Assembly: GCF_040529335.1 (NCBI RefSeq)
Contig: NZ_CP159534.1
Coordinates: 1,612,001-1,676,000, forward strand
Source of the DNA: Streptomyces sp. HUAS MG91
Lineage (GTDB): Bacteria > Actinomycetota > Actinomycetes > Streptomycetales > Streptomycetaceae
Direction of reading: 5' to 3'
Length of the DNA stretch: 64,000 nucleotides
The notes under the pieces were generated by a model. That model was not told the DNA's origin. It worked only from the letters and a program-made list of their open reading frames with translations, and ran no database searches. The translations under genes were made by a program, and so were the position numbers. Of this stretch, positions 1 through 8,960 are shown piece by piece. Each line of letters starts with the position of its first letter. The stretch's first letter is position 1.

Positions 1-1
1 G

Positions 2-694
2 GCCCGCGACCCCTTCCCCAGCGCCCGCGCCGCCCTCGACGGCATCCTCGCCTCCTCCATGGCCGCCGGCGCCGTCACCGCCCTGCGCGGCGACGACCTC
101 CCGCTCGTCATGCTCGACAGCGACCCGGCCGGCGCCCCCGGCGCCACCACCGTCAACCTCGACCTCGCCGACGGCATGCGCCGGATCACCGACCATCTGC
201 TCGGCCACGGCCACCGGCGCTTCCTGCACCTCGCCTCGGCCGTCGACTCCTGGACCTTCGACGTCCGCGCCGCCGAACTGGCCGCCCGCACCGCCCGGGT
301 GCCCGGCACGACCGTCCGCACGGTCCGCTCCGACCTCACCGTCGAGGCCGCCGTCACGGCGATGCGCCACGCCCTGCACGACGCGGACCCCGTCCGCCGC
401 CCCACCGCCGTGGTCTGCGACGACGACAAACTCGCCGCCGGCGCCTACAAGGCCGCCCGCCGCGCGGGCCTGCGCGTTCCCGACGACCTCTCCGTCACCG
501 GCTTCGACGACCTGTCACTGGCGACGGCGATCGAACCCGAACTCACCACCGTGCGGCTGCCCGCGGAGGCGTTCGGCGAGCGGGGCATGACGGCGCTCCT
601 CGCCGTGCTCGACGGCCGCACGCCCGAGACCACACCGCTCCCCGTCGAGCTGATCGTGCGCGGCTCGACCGGCCCCGCGCCGGCCGACGCCTGA
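2..694 (+). CDS. LacI/GalR-family transcriptional regulator, C-terminal part (5' end outside the window)
   Basis: The frame is open from base 2 to a TGA at 692-694, so the gene begins upstream of the window and the N-terminal helix-turn-helix is not visible. What remains is the periplasmic-binding-protein-like effector domain. The segments GHGHRRFLHLAS, PTAVVCDDDKLAAGAYKAARRAGLRVPDDLSV (in two parts) and GFDDLSLATAIEPELTTVR are typical of LacI/GalR repressors. These normally bind a sugar and release an operator. The natural ligand and target genes lie outside what can be seen. A strong hairpin follows directly, so it is the last gene of its unit. Confidence 0.88.
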   Translation, partial: ARDPFPSARAALDGILASSMAAGAVTALRGDDLPLVMLDSDPAGAPGATTVNLDLADGMRRITDHLLGHGHRRFLHLASAVDSWTFDVRAAELAARTARVPGTTVRTVRSDLTVEAAVTAMRHALHDADPVRRPTAVVCDDDKLAAGAYKAARRAGLRVPDDLSVTGFDDLSLATAIEPELTTVRLPAEAFGERGMTALLAVLDGRTPETTPLPVELIVRGSTGPAPADA

Positions 695-701
695 CACACA
701 G

Positions 702-735
702 GTGCCCCGGCCGGTTCGGCAACCGGCCGGGGCAC
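702..735. terminator. Bidirectional hairpin terminator between LacI gene and prcA
   Basis: A perfect 15-bp stem (702-716 with 721-735) closes a four-base CGGC loop. It lies between the stop of the plus-strand regulator and the stop of minus-strand prcA, so it probably serves both. There is no long T-tract, as is usual for GC-rich actinobacterial terminators. Confidence 0.85.
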
Positions 736-751
736 ACATGTTCGCTACGTC

Positions 752-1516
752 CTAGTCGTCGGACGAGCTCTCGTCCGAGACGGCGTCCGACTCCGCCTCC
801 GTGGTGGCGGCGGCGCCCTCGGCGGTGAGCAGCCTGGACAGCTGCCGCCCCGCGATCCGCTTGAACTTCCGCTGCTGCGGCCGGGTGCGGTCGAGGACCG
901 CCACCTCCAGGCGCTCCGCGGGGATCTCCCGCTCGCTCCCGTTGGTGTCCCGCGACAGTCCCTGCACGGCCAGCTTCAGCGCCTCGGACAGCGTCATGCC
1001 GTCCTGGTGCCGCTGGTCGAGGAAGGTGCTGATCTGCTCCGCGTTTCCCCCGACCGCGACCGAGCCGTGCTCGTCGACGATCGAGCCGTCGTGCGGGAGC
1101 CGGTAGATCTGGTCGCCCTCGGGGGTCTCCCCCACCTCGGCGACGACCAGCTCCACCTCGTACGGCTTCTCGCCCGCGCTGGAGAAGATGGTGCCCAGCG
1201 TCTGCGCGTACACGTTCGCCAGGCCGCGTGCGGTCACGTCGTCCCGGTCGTACGTGTAGCCGCGCAGGTCCGCGTAGCGCACACCGCCGATCCGCAGGTT
1301 CTCGTACTCGTTGTACTTGCCGGCGGCCGCGAAGCCGATCCGGTCGTAGATCTCGCTGAACTTGTGCAGCGCACGGGACGGGTTCTCGCCGACGAACACG
1401 ATGCCGTCGGCGTACTGCAGCACGACCAGGCTGCGACCGCGGGCGATGCCCTTGCGCGCGTACTCCGCGCGGTCGGCCATCGCCTGCTGGGGTGAGACAT
1501 AGAACGGCGTCGACAC
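752..1516 (-). CDS. prcA: 20S proteasome alpha subunit PrcA
   Basis: This is the 254-residue alpha subunit, which forms the outer, non-catalytic rings of the 20S proteasome and the gate contacted by the Arc ATPase. The N-terminus [19 protein letters not shown] and the [21 protein letters not shown] and GGNAEQI segments are diagnostic for actinobacterial PrcA. The tail is Ser/Asp-rich and acidic (ends SSSDD). The start is GTG at 1516; an AAGGGA-like ribosome site lies about 12 nt upstream. It follows prcB by 58 nt on the same strand, consistent with a pup/prcB/prcA transcription unit. Confidence 0.97.
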   Translation of the reverse strand: MSTPFYVSPQQAMADRAEYARKGIARGRSLVVLQYADGIVFVGENPSRALHKFSEIYDRIGFAAAGKYNEYENLRIGGVRYADLRGYTYDRDDVTARGLANVYAQTLGTIFSSAGEKPYEVELVVAEVGETPEGDQIYRLPHDGSIVDEHGSVAVGGNAEQISTFLDQRHQDGMTLSEALKLAVQGLSRDTNGSEREIPAERLEVAVLDRTRPQQRKFKRIAGRQLSRLLTAEGAAATTEAESDAVSDESSSDD

Positions 1517-1574
1517 CGGCTATCCGTCCCTTTCTGTCAGTGACTCAGTGAGTAGGCAGCAAAGAGGGGGCGGC

Positions 1575-2420
1575 TCACAGCAGGGCGGCGCGCGGACCGT
1601 CCGGCTGCTCGAGGCGCCGCTCCAGGATCGACCGGGCGATCTCCGCCGACTCGTCGTCGGTGAGACGGCGGAATCCGTCGTCCGTGATCACCGTGACGAT
1701 CGGGAAGATCCGCCGCGCCACGTCGGGGCCGCCCGTCGCCGAGTCGTCGTCCGCCGCGTCGTACAGCGCCTGCACGACCAGCGTCGTCGCCTGCTCCTCC
1801 GTCAGGTTCTCGCGGTAGAGCTTCTTCATCGCTCCCCGCGCGAACACCGAACCGGAACCGGTCGCGGCGAATCCGTGCTCCTCACTCCGGCCGCCGGTGA
1901 CGTCGTACGAGAAGATGCGGCCCTTCTCGCGGTCCACGTCGTACCCGGCGAACAGCGGCACGACGGCGAGCCCCTGCATGGCCATCCCCAGGTTCGACCG
2001 GATCATGGTCGACAGCCTGTTGGCCTTGCCCTCCAGCGACAGCTGGGCGCCCTCGACCTTCTCGAAGTGCTCCAGCTCCAGCTGGAAGAGCTTGACCATC
2101 TCGACGGCGAGACCGGCGGTGCCGGCGATGCCGACGGCCGAGTACTCGTCGGCCGGGAAGACCTTCTCGATGTCGCGCTGCGCGATGACATTGCCCATCG
2201 TCGCCCGCCGGTCACCGGCGAGCACCACGCCGCCGGGGAAGGTGACGGAGACGATGGTCGTGCCGTGCGGGGCCTCGATGACACCCTGCGTCGGCGGCAA
2301 CTGCCGGTTCCCCGGCAGCATTTCGGGCTGATGCTCGGACAGGAAGTCCATGAAGGACGACGACCCAGGCGTCAGGAAGGCAGCTGGTAGACGCCCGGTG
2401 CTACGGGGGTTGGCTTCCAC
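1575..2420 (-). CDS. prcB: 20S proteasome beta subunit PrcB (catalytic)
   Basis: This is the catalytic subunit of the inner rings. The GTG at 2420 was chosen because GGAAGG lies 5-10 nt upstream and it gives 281 residues, the length I recall for the S. coelicolor protein; the open frame itself runs further upstream to 2507. The propeptide ends at Gly53, and Thr54 in [14 protein letters not shown] becomes the N-terminal nucleophile. [23 protein letters not shown] and the C-terminal [12 protein letters not shown] match the family. The 5' end overlaps an out-of-frame endonuclease-VII-like remnant by about 49 nt. Confidence 0.97.
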   Translation of the reverse strand: MEANPRSTGRLPAAFLTPGSSSFMDFLSEHQPEMLPGNRQLPPTQGVIEAPHGTTIVSVTFPGGVVLAGDRRATMGNVIAQRDIEKVFPADEYSAVGIAGTAGLAVEMVKLFQLELEHFEKVEGAQLSLEGKANRLSTMIRSNLGMAMQGLAVVPLFAGYDVDREKGRIFSYDVTGGRSEEHGFAATGSGSVFARGAMKKLYRENLTEEQATTLVVQALYDAADDDSATGGPDVARRIFPIVTVITDDGFRRLTDDESAEIARSILERRLEQPDGPRAALL

Positions 2421-2603
2421 ACGTTTCCTTCCAAGTAAGCGGCGAGCCTCCGTGCAGCGTCGGGAGCGTCTCCCAACTTGCCGATGGCCGAATTGCAGTT
2501 GAAGCACATTACGCCACGGACCCTACCCGCCTCGGGGCAGTGATCCACATGGTCTTTCCGCGGGCGCAGGACGCACCAGAGTCCTGCCGCCCGTCACAGC
2601 CAT
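2372..2603 (-). pseudogene. Truncated, frameshifted endonuclease-VII-like (HNH) remnant overlapping the prcB start
   Basis: Reading the minus strand by hand, one frame encodes [20 protein letters not shown], then CNSAIGKL, then a tail ending GVYQLPS and a stop at 2372-2374. This is the C-terminal half of recombination endonuclease VII proteins: the DHxDH core plus a CxxC zinc pair. The frame is closed upstream by a TGA at about 2594-2596. A second frame opened by an ATG at 2601-2603 (MAVTGGRTLVRPAPAE) looks like its continuation shifted by one base near the DHVDH motif. No N-terminal zinc half remains before the pup stop at 2630. From memory, an intact gene of this type sits between pup and prcB in other Streptomyces. 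The frame assignment is clear; the decay interpretation is inference. Confidence 0.6.
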
Positions 2604-2629
2604 CAGAAGACGTCGTTCACATGCGTGGA

Positions 2630-2848
2630 CTACTGTCCACCCTTCTGAACGAACGAACGCACGAAGTCCTCGGCGTTCTCCTCCAGGACGTCGTCGATCT
2701 CGTCCAGAACCGAGTCGACGTCGTCGCTCAGCTTCTCCTGGCGCTCCTTGAGATCCTCGGAGCCCTGCGCGTCAGTCGCCTGCTCCTCGACCTCCTCGGT
2801 GGAACGCGTCGCCTTCTGCTGCCCGCCGCCGGTGTCCTTGGTCGCCAT
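2630..2848 (-). CDS. pup: Prokaryotic ubiquitin-like protein Pup
   Basis: This 72-residue protein is the tag that PafA ligates to lysines of target proteins for Arc-proteasome degradation. The sequence is Lys/Glu/Asp/Gln-rich and intrinsically disordered. The LKERQEKLSDDVDSVLDEID region is the helix that docks on the Arc coiled coil. It ends GGQ, so Dop must deamidate the terminal Gln to Glu before ligation. It lies just downstream of dop and upstream of prcB. The ligase gene pafA is not in the window. Confidence 0.98.
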   Translation of the reverse strand: MATKDTGGGQQKATRSTEEVEEQATDAQGSEDLKERQEKLSDDVDSVLDEIDDVLEENAEDFVRSFVQKGGQ

Positions 2849-2919
2849 CTCAGCTCACCCCGCTCGGTTCGAGATACAGGTCGTTCGTGATCAGAACCCT
2901 ACTTGTCGGCTCTGACATC

Positions 2920-2947
2920 GGCCCCGCACTTCGTCCAATGCGGGGCC
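2920..2947. terminator. Hairpin in the dop-pup intergenic region
   Basis: A perfect 9-bp GC-rich stem (2920-2928 with 2939-2947) with a 10-base loop sits in the 140-nt gap between dop and pup. It is a candidate terminator for dop or a processing site. It lacks a T-run. Confidence 0.5.
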
Positions 2948-2988
2948 CACCTCTGTGATTCCCCTTCGCCCGGGTTTTCAGCCGCGGA

Positions 2989-4500
2989 TCAGCCGCCGGA
3001 CAGGACCCGGACCAGATCCTCGGCCGTCCGGCACCGGTCGAGCAGCTCCTTCACGTGATTACGCGTCCCGCGAAGGGGTTCGAGGGTTGGGACGCGCTGG
3101 AGCGAGTCCCGGCCCGGCAGGTCGAAGATGACCGAGTCCCAGGAGGCCGCCGCGACGTCGTCCGCGTACTGCTCCAGGCAGCGGCCGCGGAAGTACGCCC
3201 GGGTGTCCTCCGGCGGCTGCGTACGGGCCCGCTCGACCTCCGCCTCGTCCAGGAGCCGCTTCATCTTGCCCCGGGCCGCCAGACGGTTGTACAGGCCCTT
3301 CTCGGCGCGTACGTCGGCGTACTGGAGGTCGAGGAGGTGCAGCTTGGCCGCGTCCCAGTCGAGGCCGTCCCGGCGCCGGTAGCCCTCCATCAGCTCCCGC
3401 TTGGTGACCCAGTCCAGCTCGCCGGACAGGCTCATCGGATCGGTCTCCAGGCGGCCGAGGACGTCCTCCCAGCGGGACAGGACGTCCTTGGTCTGGTCGT
3501 CGGCGTCGGCGCCGAAGCGCTCCTCGACGTACTTCCTGGCCAGCTCGTAGTACTCCATCTGGAGCTGGACCGCGGTGAGGGTGCGGCCGCTGCGCAGGGT
3601 GATCAGGTGCTGGAGGGTCGGGTCGTGGGAGACCTGGTGGAGGGTGCGGACGGGCTGGTCGACCGCCAGGTCCACGGCGATGAACCCGTCCTCGATCATG
3701 GACAGGACCAGGGCCGTGGTGCCGAGCTTGAGGTAGGTCGAGATCTCGGAGAGGTTCGCGTCGCCGATGATCACGTGCAGGCGCCGGTACTTCTCGGCGT
3801 CCGAGTGGGGCTCGTCGCGCGTGTTGATGATGGGCCGCTTGAGCGTGGTCTCCAGACCGACCTCGACCTCGAAGTAGTCGGAGCGCTGGCTGATCTGGAA
3901 CCCGTGCTCGTGGCCGTCCTGACCGATGCCGACGCGGCCGGCGCCGGTGACGACCTGGCGGGAGACGAAGAAGGGCGTCAGGTGGCGCACGATGTCCGAG
4001 AAGGGGGTCTCCCGCTTCATCAGGTAGTTCTCGTGCGTCCCGTAGGAGGCGCCCTTGTTGTCGGTGTTGTTCTTGTAGAGGTGGATGGGCTGGGCCCCGG
4101 GCAGCTGGGCGGCCCGCTCCGCGGCCTCGGCCATGATGCGCTCGCCGGCCTTGTCCCACAGGACGGCGTCCCGCGGATTGGTGATCTCCGGGGAGCTGTA
4201 CTCGGGGTGCGCGTGGTCGACGTAGAGGCGCGCGCCGTTGGTCAGGATGACATTGGCCAGGCCGATGTCCTCGTCGGTGAGCTGGCTGGAGTCGGCGGCC
4301 TCCCGCGCGAGGTCGAAGCCTCGGGCGTCGCGCAGCGGGTTCTCCTCCTCGAAGTCCCAGCGGGCCCGGCGGGCCCGGTGCATCGCCGCGGCGTAGGCGT
4401 TGACGATCTGGGACGAGGTGAGCATGGCATTGGCGTTGGGGTGGCCGGGCACGGAGATGCCGTACTCGGTCTCGATGCCCATTACTCGCCGTACGGTCAT
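2989..4500 (-). CDS. dop: Deamidase/depupylase of Pup, Dop
   Basis: The 503-residue Dop converts Pup-GGQ to Pup-GGE and also removes Pup from substrates. It belongs to the carboxylate-amine ligase-like fold shared with PafA. The N-terminus [17 protein letters not shown] carries the nucleotide/metal-site glutamates. [34 protein letters not shown] and [12 protein letters not shown] are typical Dop motifs. The start ATG at 4500 has AAGGAGG 8-14 nt upstream. It lies between arc and pup on the same strand, although terminator-like hairpins on both sides suggest separate promoters. Confidence 0.97.
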   Translation of the reverse strand: MTVRRVMGIETEYGISVPGHPNANAMLTSSQIVNAYAAAMHRARRARWDFEEENPLRDARGFDLAREAADSSQLTDEDIGLANVILTNGARLYVDHAHPEYSSPEITNPRDAVLWDKAGERIMAEAAERAAQLPGAQPIHLYKNNTDNKGASYGTHENYLMKRETPFSDIVRHLTPFFVSRQVVTGAGRVGIGQDGHEHGFQISQRSDYFEVEVGLETTLKRPIINTRDEPHSDAEKYRRLHVIIGDANLSEISTYLKLGTTALVLSMIEDGFIAVDLAVDQPVRTLHQVSHDPTLQHLITLRSGRTLTAVQLQMEYYELARKYVEERFGADADDQTKDVLSRWEDVLGRLETDPMSLSGELDWVTKRELMEGYRRRDGLDWDAAKLHLLDLQYADVRAEKGLYNRLAARGKMKRLLDEAEVERARTQPPEDTRAYFRGRCLEQYADDVAAASWDSVIFDLPGRDSLQRVPTLEPLRGTRNHVKELLDRCRTAEDLVRVLSGG

Positions 4501-4724
4501 GCGGCCCTCCTTGCCCGGCGGCGCCCTCGGTCGGGGGCGGCGCTCAAGTACCGCTGGTTCTCCGGTGCGTGTGCGGTGCCCGTCCCCGCACGGCGCGACT
4601 CGGCGGCAGAGAAGAGCCTAGAACGCCTTTGCGCTGGTGGGGAGATCATTTGCGTCATTGCTTTGCTCCGACGTCGGGCGGGCGGTCGCGTGGTGGTGCC
4701 CGATAGTTGCCTGGAAAAACAGTG

Positions 4725-4757
4725 GGCTGCGGGTACCCGGTCCGGGCACCCGCAGCC
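4725..4757 (-). terminator. Rho-independent terminator of arc
   Basis: A 10-bp stem (4725-4734 with 4748-4757) has a loop that can itself pair (CCCGG/CCGGG). On the minus strand it is followed by ACTGTTTTTCC. It lies just after the arc stop and before dop. The rest of the 4501-4724 gap shows nothing else identifiable besides the dop ribosome site. Confidence 0.8.
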
Positions 4758-4767
4758 AACCTGCTTT

Positions 4768-6534
4768 TTACAGGTACTGACCGGTGTTCGCCACCGTGTC
4801 GATGGAGCGTCCGGTGTCCGCGCCCTGCTTTCCGGTGACGAGCGTGCGGATGTAAACGATCCGCTCGCCCTTCTTTCCGGAGATCCGGGCCCAGTCGTCG
4901 GGGTTGGTGGTGTTGGGCAGGTCCTCGTTCTCCTTGAACTCGTCGATGCAAGCCTGGAGGAGGTGGGAGACCCTGAGGCCCTTCTGATTCTGGTCGAGGA
5001 ATTGCTTGATGGCCATCTTCTTGGCGCGGCCCACGATGTTCTCGATCATCGCGCCCGAGTTGAAGTCCTTGAAGTACAGGACTTCCTTGTCGCCATTGGC
5101 GTACGTGACCTCGAGGAAGCGGTTCTCCTCGGATTCCGCGTACATGTGCTCCACGGCCGTCTGGATCATGGCGTGGACCGTGGCGGCCTTGTCGCTGCCG
5201 TGCTCGCCGAGGTCCTCGGTGTGCAGCGGCAGGCGGTCGGTGAGGTACTTGCCGAAGATGTCCTTGGCCGCTTCGGCGTCCGGGCGCTCGATCTTGATCT
5301 TCACGTCGAGGCGGCCGGGGCGCAGGATGGCGGGGTCGATCATGTCCTCGCGGTTGGAGGCGCCGATCACCACGACGTTCTGCAGGCCCTCCACGCCGTC
5401 GATCTCGGCGAGCAGCTGCGGGACGATGGTGTTCTCCACGTCCGAGCTGACACCGGAGCCACGGGTGCGGAAGAGGGATTCCATCTCGTCGAAGAAGACG
5501 ATGACGGGGGTGCCCTCGCTGGCCTTCTCACGGGCGCGCTGGAAGACGAGCCGGATCTGCCGCTCGGTCTCACCGACGTACTTGTTGAGCAGCTCGGGAC
5601 CCTTGATGTTCAGGAAGAAGCTCTTGCCCTGGCCCTGTCCGGTCACCTCGGCGACCTTCTTGGCGAGGGAATTGGCGACCGCCTTCGCGATGAGGGTCTT
5701 GCCGCATCCGGGGGGCCCGTAGAGCAGGACGCCCTTGGGCGGCCGCAGCTCGTGCTCCCGGTAGAGGTCCGGGTAGAGGTAGGGCAGCTCGACCGCGTCG
5801 CGGATCAGTTCGATCTGGTTGCCCAGGCCGCCGATCTGGTCGTAGCCGATGTCCGGGACCTCTTCGAGGACCAGCTCCTCCACTTCGCTCTTCGGTACGA
5901 CCTCGTAGACATAGCCGGATCGGGGTTCGAGAAGAAGGGCGTCGCCGGGGCGGATGGTGACGTCCAGCAGAGGCTCGGCGAGCCTCACCACCCGCTCCTC
6001 GTCGGTGTGCCCGGTGACGAGGGCGCGCTCGCCGTCCTCAAGGATCTCCTTGAGGGTGACGATGTCGCCCACGCTCTCGTACTCCATGGCCTCGACCACG
6101 TTGAGCGCTTCGTTGAGCATTACTTCCTGGCCGCGCCGAAGCTCGTCGAGATCGACGCTCGGGCTCACGTTCACCCGGAGTTTGCGGCCGCCGGTGAAGA
6201 TGTCGGCGGTGCCGTCCTCATTCGCCGTGAGGAAGACTCCGAAGCCGGCCGGCGGCTGTGCGAGCCGGTCGACTTCCTCCTTGAGGGCCACGATCTGGTC
6301 GCGGGCCTCGCGGAGCGTATTGGCGAGCCGTTCGTTCTGGGCGGACACGCCGGCCAGGTTGGTCTGCAACTCGACGATCCGCTCTTCGAGAATCCTCGTA
6401 TGACGCGGAGAGTCGGCGAGCTTGCGCCGCAGGACGGCGATTTCCTGCTCGAGATAGGCAATCTGTCCGGCAGGGTCGTCGGACCCTCGTCCCGGGCGGA
6501 TGCCGCGGTTGATGTCGTCGTCGTGGGCTGCCAC
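4768..6534 (-). CDS. arc: Proteasome-activating AAA+ ATPase Arc (Mpa homologue)
   Basis: This hexameric unfoldase recognises pupylated substrates and threads them into the 20S core. An N-terminal coiled coil (about residues 20-80, [17 protein letters not shown]) binds Pup. Tandem OB domains follow, then the AAA+ module with Walker A GPPGCGKT, Walker [11 protein letters not shown] and the arginine-finger region. It ends in GQYL, the gate-opening tail. The GTG at 6534 was preferred over a TTG at 6552 because GGAGGAGG precedes it and it gives 588 residues. It is divergent from the ferredoxin gene. Confidence 0.97.
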   Translation of the reverse strand: MAAHDDDINRGIRPGRGSDDPAGQIAYLEQEIAVLRRKLADSPRHTRILEERIVELQTNLAGVSAQNERLANTLREARDQIVALKEEVDRLAQPPAGFGVFLTANEDGTADIFTGGRKLRVNVSPSVDLDELRRGQEVMLNEALNVVEAMEYESVGDIVTLKEILEDGERALVTGHTDEERVVRLAEPLLDVTIRPGDALLLEPRSGYVYEVVPKSEVEELVLEEVPDIGYDQIGGLGNQIELIRDAVELPYLYPDLYREHELRPPKGVLLYGPPGCGKTLIAKAVANSLAKKVAEVTGQGQGKSFFLNIKGPELLNKYVGETERQIRLVFQRAREKASEGTPVIVFFDEMESLFRTRGSGVSSDVENTIVPQLLAEIDGVEGLQNVVVIGASNREDMIDPAILRPGRLDVKIKIERPDAEAAKDIFGKYLTDRLPLHTEDLGEHGSDKAATVHAMIQTAVEHMYAESEENRFLEVTYANGDKEVLYFKDFNSGAMIENIVGRAKKMAIKQFLDQNQKGLRVSHLLQACIDEFKENEDLPNTTNPDDWARISGKKGERIVYIRTLVTGKQGADTGRSIDTVANTGQYL

Positions 6535-6714
6535 GGTCCTCACCTCCTCCAAGGGGAGCTGGACGCTTCCAGACCCTACCTGGGCGGGTGTCGATTGAAA
6601 CCCCTAGATCACAAAGACGGTCGAGGTGTGTCCGATCTTCACCCTTGCGCTCTCCCTCACGCCAGTGGAATACCCACCCAACAACATCGGAAAGCGAGCG
6701 GTTGTAGGGTCGAA

Positions 6715-6725
6715 GTGTTCAACAC
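6715..6725. promoter_or_regulatory. Small palindrome in the arc/ferredoxin divergent intergenic region
   Basis: GTGTTCAACAC is a perfect 11-bp palindrome within the 275-nt region between the arc and ferredoxin starts. A weak -10-like TAGGGT precedes it at 6705-6710. It could be a regulator site for the ferredoxin promoter, but nothing identifies the regulator. Confidence 0.3.
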
Positions 6726-6809
6726 CCGTCAGGGCTGGCCCGACTTGCTTCTGTGAAGTCGGTTTCCGGACAGTGCGGCAGAGCGGGACACAGGAAGTGG
6801 CAGGAGATC

Positions 6810-7124
6810 ATGACCGTGCAGCAAGAGGCCGGATCCGGCACCGACACCAGTGAGGCGCTGGAGGTCTGGATCGACCAGGATCTGTGCACCGGCGACGGGA
6901 TCTGTGCCCAGTACGCGCCCGAGGTCTTCGAGTTGGACATCGACGGGCTCGCCTATGTGAAGGACGCCGACGACGAGTTGCTCCAGCAGCCGGGGGCCTC
7001 GACGCCGGTGCCGCTGCCGCTCCTCACGGACGTGGTGGCCTCCGCGAAGGAGTGCCCGGGCGACTGTATCCATGTACGACGCGTTTCGGACAGTGTCGAG
7101 GTCTACGGGCCGGACGCGGAGTGA
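6810..7124 (+). CDS. Small ferredoxin ([3Fe-4S]/[4Fe-4S] type)
   Basis: The 104-residue protein is an electron carrier. Cluster ligands are in DLCTGDGICAQYAPEVFEL (Cys-x5-Cys) and AKECPGDCIHV. Classical P450-linked [3Fe-4S] ferredoxins have a single Cys in the last motif; here there is a second one four residues later, so the cluster type is uncertain. The start ATG at 6810 has AGGAG 4-8 nt upstream; the open frame extends to 6753 without a better start. No P450 or reductase is adjacent, so the partner is unknown. Confidence 0.85.
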   Translation: MTVQQEAGSGTDTSEALEVWIDQDLCTGDGICAQYAPEVFELDIDGLAYVKDADDELLQQPGASTPVPLPLLTDVVASAKECPGDCIHVRRVSDSVEVYGPDAE

Positions 7125-7162
7125 GCGCGGGGTGGCCGGAGGGCCGCCGGTAGCTGTCGAGA

Positions 7163-7191
7163 GGGCCCCGCACACCGGGTGTGCGGGGCCC
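7163..7191. terminator. Terminator between ferredoxin gene and convergent secreted-protein gene
   Basis: A 13-bp stem (7163-7175 with 7179-7191) has a three-base loop and is followed by CTTTCG. It lies between two convergent genes and can act in both directions. Confidence 0.85.
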
Positions 7192-7205
7192 TTTCGCGCG
7201 CGGGG

Positions 7206-7790
7206 TCAGGCGCTCTGCGCGGCCGCGGGGGTGGAGCGGACGAACGTCCCGTTCCGCCACTGCCACTTGGCCTTCTCGTGGACGTCGGGGCGGTAGCGGG
7301 GCACGTCGGGCGACGAGTAGCCGTCGAGGGCCGCCGTGACGGCTCCGTCGCGCACCGCGAGGTCGGTGACCGTGAAGGAGTCCTTCGGGTCGACGAGGGT
7401 GGCGACGACGCGGGGCTTGCCGTCGGCGGCGCGGGTCAGCACGTACACGCCGTTCGGCGGGGTGCCGGAGCCGGCGTCGCAGCGGACGACCGCGACCGTC
7501 TCGGGTCTGCCGTCGCCGTCGAGGTCGCCGGTGGCCTTCTTCTGGACGAGGACCTTGACGGGCCCGCAGTCCAGCGGGAAGTCGGCCTTCGCCGCGTCGG
7601 GCGGAGCGACGGCCGCGCCGTGCGCGGCGGGTGACGCGGTGTCCGCCTGGGCCGCGGTGGCGGAGCCGGGCTGCAGGAAGCCCGAGAGTGCCACGACGCC
7701 GGCGAGGGCCGCCGCGGTGGCGAGCCAGTGGATGGGACGGGTGGTGGTGTGCGCCAGTTCCGGAATCGTCTGCCGGGGGGGCTGCTGCAC
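7206..7790 (-). CDS. Secreted or membrane-anchored protein of unknown function
   Basis: From GTG 7790 (AGGAG about 9 nt upstream) the product is 194 residues. The frame extends to an ATG at 7844 that lacks a ribosome site. Residues about 20-45 (IHWLATAAALAGVVALSGFL) form a signal peptide or anchor, followed by Ala-rich AATAQADTASPA-like sequence. The mature part contains GDLDGDGRPETVAVVRCDAG, an FG-GAP/EF-hand-like calcium loop motif, and two cysteines. I do not recognise the family. The Asp/Gly loop suggests extracellular calcium binding. Confidence 0.75.
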   Translation of the reverse strand: MQQPPRQTIPELAHTTTRPIHWLATAAALAGVVALSGFLQPGSATAAQADTASPAAHGAAVAPPDAAKADFPLDCGPVKVLVQKKATGDLDGDGRPETVAVVRCDAGSGTPPNGVYVLTRAADGKPRVVATLVDPKDSFTVTDLAVRDGAVTAALDGYSSPDVPRYRPDVHEKAKWQWRNGTFVRSTPAAAQSA

Positions 7791-7930
7791 TAGGAGCGTC
7801 TCCTGTGAGGGCTGTGCCGGTGGGAATGGCCAGCATCGTGCCATACGTCACACTGGAGGGGAACGGCGGGGTCGCCTGTTTTCCCTGGTGCGCTCCGGGC
7901 TCAGTGCTGCCGGAGGGTCAACGTACGAAC

Positions 7931-7974
7931 GCCGCCACCGAGTTCCCGTACGGGACGGGGAACTCGGTGGCGGC
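7931..7974. terminator. Strong hairpin terminator downstream of trmI
   Basis: A perfect 17-bp stem (7931-7947 with 7958-7974) closes a 10-base loop. It lies 40 nt after the trmI stop on the minus strand. Confidence 0.88.
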
Positions 7975-8013
7975 GTCGGTGCGTTGTGCGGTGGTACGGG
8001 TGTCGGGCCCGGC

Positions 8014-8919
8014 TCAGCGGCCGCGGGCGCCACCGTCCGCGTTCGGACCCTCGTAGTCCTCGCCGTAGGCGCCCTTGGCGGGGCGGCGGCGGCGCATGGG
8101 CGGCTCGACGCCGTCCGCGAGGCGGCGGGCGGTGAGCAGGAAGCCGGTGTGGCCGATCATCCGGTGGTCGGGGCGGACGGCGAGGCCCTCCACGTGCCAG
8201 TTGCGGATCATCGACTCCCAGGAGGTCGGCTCGTTGAAGCAGCCGATCTCGCGGATGGACTCCACGGTGCGGGCCAGCTGGGTGGTGGTCGCCACGTAGC
8301 AGCAGAGGATGCCGCCGGGGACGAGCGCCTTCTTGACGACGTCCAGGCACTCCCAGGGGGCGAGCATGTCGAGGATGACGCGGTCGACGTCGCCGTCGGA
8401 CAGGTTGTCCTGGAGGTCGCCGACGGTGAGCTGCCAGGCGGGGTGCGGGCCGCCGAAGTAGCGCTCGACGTTCCCCTTGGCGATCTCGGCGAAGTCCTCG
8501 CGGCGCTCGTACGAGTGCAGCATGCCCTCGTCGCCGATGGCGCGCAGCAGGAAGCTGCTCAGCGAGCCGGAGCCCACCCCCGCCTCGACGACGCGCGCGC
8601 CGGGGAAGATGTCGGCGAAGGCCAGGATCTGCCCCGCGTCCTTGGGGTAGACCACGGCGGCGCCGCGGGGCATGGACAGGACATAGTCGGGGAGCAGGGG
8701 GCGCAGCGCCAGATAGGCGACGTTTCCGGTGGTGCGGACAACGCTGCCCTCGGGTGCGCCGATCAGCTCGTCGTGCGGGAAGGAACCCTTGTGGGTGTGG
8801 AAGTTCTTTCCCTCTTCGAGCGTGAACGTGTAGTGGCGGCCCTTGGGGTCGGTCAGCTGAACCTGGTCCCCGACCTTGAAGGGCCCGCGTCGGCGGGCGG
8901 CACCGGTCGGTTCGGACAT
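8014..8919 (-). CDS. trmI: tRNA (adenine(58)-N1)-methyltransferase TrmI
   Basis: This SAM-dependent enzyme makes m1A58 in the T-loop of tRNAs. An N-terminal beta domain (FKVGDQVQLTDPKGRHYTF) precedes a Rossmann methyltransferase with SAM motif VVEAGVGSGSLSSFLLRA and catalytic-face motif VDRVILDMLAPWECL. Translation is taken from ATG 8919 (301 residues), matching the usual [14 protein letters not shown] start; the frame runs upstream to 8958. No good ribosome site is seen. From memory, this gene lies near the proteasome locus in many actinobacteria. Confidence 0.93.
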   Translation of the reverse strand: MSEPTGAARRRGPFKVGDQVQLTDPKGRHYTFTLEEGKNFHTHKGSFPHDELIGAPEGSVVRTTGNVAYLALRPLLPDYVLSMPRGAAVVYPKDAGQILAFADIFPGARVVEAGVGSGSLSSFLLRAIGDEGMLHSYERREDFAEIAKGNVERYFGGPHPAWQLTVGDLQDNLSDGDVDRVILDMLAPWECLDVVKKALVPGGILCCYVATTTQLARTVESIREIGCFNEPTSWESMIRNWHVEGLAVRPDHRMIGHTGFLLTARRLADGVEPPMRRRRPAKGAYGEDYEGPNADGGARGR

Positions 8920-8960
8920 GTGACCAGAATACCGGGCGCCGGGCGGGACGCCGACCACTG

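Noticed and set aside
3055..6756. A 1233-codon plus-strand open frame across dop and arc
   Set aside because: It is antisense to two certain genes, has a Val/Leu/Gly/Asp-biased composition typical of GC-rich shadow frames, and shows no domain.
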